Assembly (NCBI GenBank): GCA_040285745.1
Contig: JAUFOR010000001.1
Location: 992,001-1,056,000, forward strand
Reading direction: 5' to 3'
Length of the DNA: 64,000 nt
Origin: Barthelona sp. PCE
Taxonomy: Eukaryota; Metamonada: BaSk clade
Below are positions 62,301 to 64,000 of the stretch, piece by piece. How positions within the stretch are numbered: position 1 is the first letter of the stretch; the number at the start of each line of letters is the position of its first letter. The position numbers were made by a program, and so were the translations under genes. The notes beneath the pieces are model-generated. The model was not told where the DNA came from and searched no databases. It saw only the letters and a program-made list of their open reading frames with translations.

Positions 62301-64000
62301 TCACTCATGGTCTGGATCTCGCTCAAGAAGTCAAAGACCGTATTGGTCCAGGGATTGGGCAACGTAAACTGACAGCGGCTTCTCTGGTCGTATGGTCCAA
62401 CAGTTTTGAGCACCTGGATGGTGAAAAGTACACCCTCTCTGAGAAGGTTACGTTGTTTAGATTCAATAAGGAGGAGACGGAAGTCGATTTCGCTTAGTAG
62501 AATAGGACGGTTACGCTTAATTGTGAGAGATCCCAAAAAGAAACCGAGGGCTGTGAATGCGCTACGCAATTCGTTTCTGTTTTCATCAGAAATATTAAAT
62601 CCGCTCATAAAGTCAGTGAAGAAAACCGTATGTACAAGGGCGAACACAACAGCTTTGATTTCTTGGATCATTTCGACGTCTGACTTTGTAATGTTCAGTA
62701 CCAAACTAATGAAGCGCTTGATATTTTTCTCCTTGATTACACGATGCAGTACAATGGCCTGCGCAACGAACTTACGCAGATCAACATCGTTCCGGTAGAT
62801 GTCAAAGACTTCCGGTGCAATAGCAGCAGAATTATCTGCAGCGAGTCTGTTGAGAGCATGACGCAATCTATCGCGCTTAGCTTCTGTTGAGCACACGAAC
62901 GTGACACCACCTCGCTTAACCATATCCTCAACGCAATCAGCAAAGTTGAACTCCTGACGAAGGGCGTCGATGTTGAGCACTGTATTGCTGATAGAGAACC
63001 GGGAACCAATTATTTCAACGTATTCACGATGGTCCGGAGGCGGTAGCGTGTAGCTGGAAGCAACAGCCTCACTTAAATGGAACTGTAAAACATCCTTCGC
63101 AGCAGGATCAAGCCAGAGCAAATATAGATGTTTGATGTTCGACTTTGTGAGCCTGAAGTACATGCGGAATGTTTCAAAGAGACCTTTGTCAATATTGACG
63201 AGTCCCTCCTGTTGAAAGATGTATGCAATGACGTGCTGGTAGTTGTCGAGCATAGGCTTGAGAGCCTCGATAAGATAAAAGAGATACCACTTCAAATTAC
63301 CATTATACTTGAGGAGCTCAGCCGAGAACAGCTTTTGGAAGTAAGGGAAGTAATTCTTTGGCATAGTCTTATGTTGGAAACAGAAGCCAGTGACAAGACC
63401 GAGTACTTTAACATGTTCCAACTCGAGCTGATGCAGATTCGAGAGGACGCTAATCAGCTCCTTCAAGAACGGCTCAGTGAGTTGTGACACGTTTAGAATG
63501 CTATGTGCAGGTAACTGATTTGAAACAAAAGCCTGCACACTCAGAGGTGCGTTCTTTTGCTGGTCAAACTGGGATCCACTAACCATCAAATACAGTCTGT
63601 GCATGTACACCACAACCTTCATAGAGTCGCTAATCTTCTGATCCACATTGTTGTGGAGGAACTTCCAGATGGCTTTTATGGACGGGTATGAGAAGTGTCT
63701 ATAGAATTGGATGAGATAAATGAGAAAAGATTCGAGAACACGGTAGTACTGACGCTGCTTATATCGATCAGCATAGAATGTTGGGCTGGACAGCGTGATG
63801 TTGGACTCGGGGATGGGGAACATATGTGGGAGAAGCCTTTCAATGTTGAGAAAAGACTTGCTCACACCCCACATCAAGGCGTCGAATGAGAATGTTCGAT
63901 CAGAGGACTGTAAAGCCATAACCAACATGTTATATTTCTTTAAGAACTCGAATGCACGCTGACGCTGCTTATCTGGGGGTTGGAACAGCTTAACAACTGC
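59351..64000 (-). CDS. CCR4-NOT complex scaffold subunit NOT1 (CNOT1), 5' end outside window
   Basis: 1549 residues are visible, open at the right edge; the frame continues through 64000 with protein-like sequence (FQPPDKQRQRAFEFLKK). NOT1 is the scaffold of the CCR4-NOT deadenylase. Diagnostic segments are NRPILLSEIDFRLLLIESK and FTLPNPWTNTVFDFLSEI, matching CNOT1 NRPIL...DLKSLL.EA and PPNPWTMAI. The region around residues 400-800 fits the MIF4G/CAF1-binding part. The carboxyl half includes HGIAFLYYIPPTCIFLRNLI, matching the Not1 superfamily domain (IPPNCIQMRNLIL). CNOT1 is usually about 2100-2400 residues, so several hundred are missing upstream. Cytoplasmic mRNA decay role expected. Confidence 0.92.
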   Translation of the reverse strand, partial: AVVKLFQPPDKQRQRAFEFLKKYNMLVMALQSSDRTFSFDALMWGVSKSFLNIERLLPHMFPIPESNITLSSPTFYADRYKQRQYYRVLESFLIYLIQFYRHFSYPSIKAIWKFLHNNVDQKISDSMKVVVYMHRLYLMVSGSQFDQQKNAPLSVQAFVSNQLPAHSILNVSQLTEPFLKELISVLSNLHQLELEHVKVLGLVTGFCFQHKTMPKNYFPYFQKLFSAELLKYNGNLKWYLFYLIEALKPMLDNYQHVIAYIFQQEGLVNIDKGLFETFRMYFRLTKSNIKHLYLLWLDPAAKDVLQFHLSEAVASSYTLPPPDHREYVEIIGSRFSISNTVLNIDALRQEFNFADCVEDMVKRGGVTFVCSTEAKRDRLRHALNRLAADNSAAIAPEVFDIYRNDVDLRKFVAQAIVLHRVIKEKNIKRFISLVLNITKSDVEMIQEIKAVVFALVHTVFFTDFMSGFNISDENRNELRSAFTALGFFLGSLTIKRNRPILLSEIDFRLLLIESKQRNLLREGVLFTIQVLKTVGPYDQRSRCQFTLPNPWTNTVFDFLSEIQTMSDTPSKVTLQIKILSNQMNVKDAISDGVVQPYGKASMFLKLPVRVVEPRVVQPVKVDDNSELARNAMEFAYEQVQHHIQNTYLKVLVTVIEKEFSHVEDFDNLQKIIDRYFSFFFKNLELLIHKKFRKFFMLFTKKEIGSFESRFLENCKKAYAHLGTEFLMLIIEHMRTVHANNKKRDKLENNMLPHYLKYHPTYLNYNQRQYFLHSVNKFIISGHINEVFNYDFKQQKQFITSVVEAKNVWYFKLLPNRASVVSAILPNEISALFSHFLSDSKRFIQQLDWLSSMRLISNNIALQVVKCIIQRPNWYDVKTCSVFGILYARKLLNIKYLLGELVKMLKTASEGNSVVFFDTLESIIVFINRLLIEECAIPLNTSMVNLLSYMASLFSHKRFTSVLAKHNVGTTLLKFLKKVWNIYHNHDVDHFLPDHKQLLGDTFNSFTHCLMAQLIENNTIFTDDCSIDHEEKMLYVLNQGLNLESFGAFFSLWRNLSFLSMAQFTAVVRFSFIWSVQKAADVENEDPSVYNVVPVDSMSIFWYLFLIGFSADNCAVLLDLILKELTTLMDQEAKAMGVIRQSIYFRFFYNILVYVFAYEPFYHVRQELLRVYVRHLVSVQPLKVPSFTHSFLLLSTNRLLVMYLLNNIDQNTVTHIAPLAFSLIKCVLQFLQPLLTEDLKSIPDEVMDLYVIVVKVFASLKKSFPGFLITHGIAFLYYIPPTCIFLRNLICDVFPKNSITANENIHNKVTFNQLYKFTTVDEVCSTVNLNLMLLTRRSTLLNIKMPVANNERVVLFEYIKQFIYGNDPSQTSQLIRSITKTTSTYPLNGELNGLVPSEHIFPYLEQAIDSVLYFWLEFFIIHRDHMDSEPNFNHKRYSIFWNFFMGLMNCSNQIAYNTVACLTDHMSYMGLESSLIYTIFTTLWDQAGVTNAKREIILRCLMERCSTMGCISWAVTTATFEIITHRVKKCSIFEKHSNLIESFIARANSG

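Overview
This is a gene-dense, intron-poor nuclear segment from a eukaryote. The evidence is a cytosolic-type isoleucyl-tRNA synthetase, a 20S proteasome beta-5 subunit, a CCR4-NOT scaffold, a Vps13-type lipid-transfer protein and an axonemal dynein heavy chain, the last implying a flagellate. Genes lie on both strands with no polycistronic order, spacers are mostly under 200 bp, and TAA, TAG and TGA are all used as stops (standard code). Two short-range spliceosomal introns are visible, in the dynein and IleRS genes. Both lie within the first 20 codons and end in a fused branch-point/acceptor motif (CTAAY, six bases, then the intron end), the style known from parabasalids and fornicates such as Trichomonas and Giardia. 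A free-living or parasitic metamonad-like flagellate is my inference; the genus is not identifiable from the sequence alone.

Layout. 1-13 kb: the 5' end of a membrane protein and a 4152-residue single-headed-type inner-arm dynein heavy chain, both minus strand. 13-19 kb: a 1028-residue unknown protein with a basic cluster, a tryptophanyl-tRNA-synthetase-like protein that has lost its catalytic signatures, and a small basic/acidic unknown protein. 19-27 kb: USP5/Ubp14-type deubiquitinase, TMEM164/YwaF-type membrane protein, two small disordered proteins overlapping tail to tail, and IleRS. 27-35 kb: a propeller/coiled-coil/pseudokinase protein, a propeller-like paralogue, a secreted protein, proteasome beta-5 and a PQ-loop transporter-like protein. 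35-46 kb: Vps13-like protein, two unknowns, a STE20-type kinase and another propeller-like protein.

46-52.4 kb is a different, AT-rich accessory island. Imperfect inverted repeats (a 48-bp block with 46 identities plus an inner 18/18 block) bound about 5.7 kb that holds a hAT-type transposase gene broken by three same-sense single-base shifts, an intact tRNA-Ile(AAT), and two copies of a structured repeat whose better copy looks like a small RNA gene. A third, shorter copy and a separate RNA-like structured block lie just outside the left repeat.

52.4-64 kb returns to ordinary genes: a fourth propeller-like protein, a zinc-knuckle protein, a helical-repeat protein, a B-box zinc finger fused to NAD kinase, and the NOT1 scaffold running off the right edge.

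Most worth following up: the B-box/NAD-kinase fusion, the catalytically stripped TrpRS relative, the propeller/pseudokinase protein, the inverted-repeat island with its structured repeats, and the three-frameshift hAT gene.
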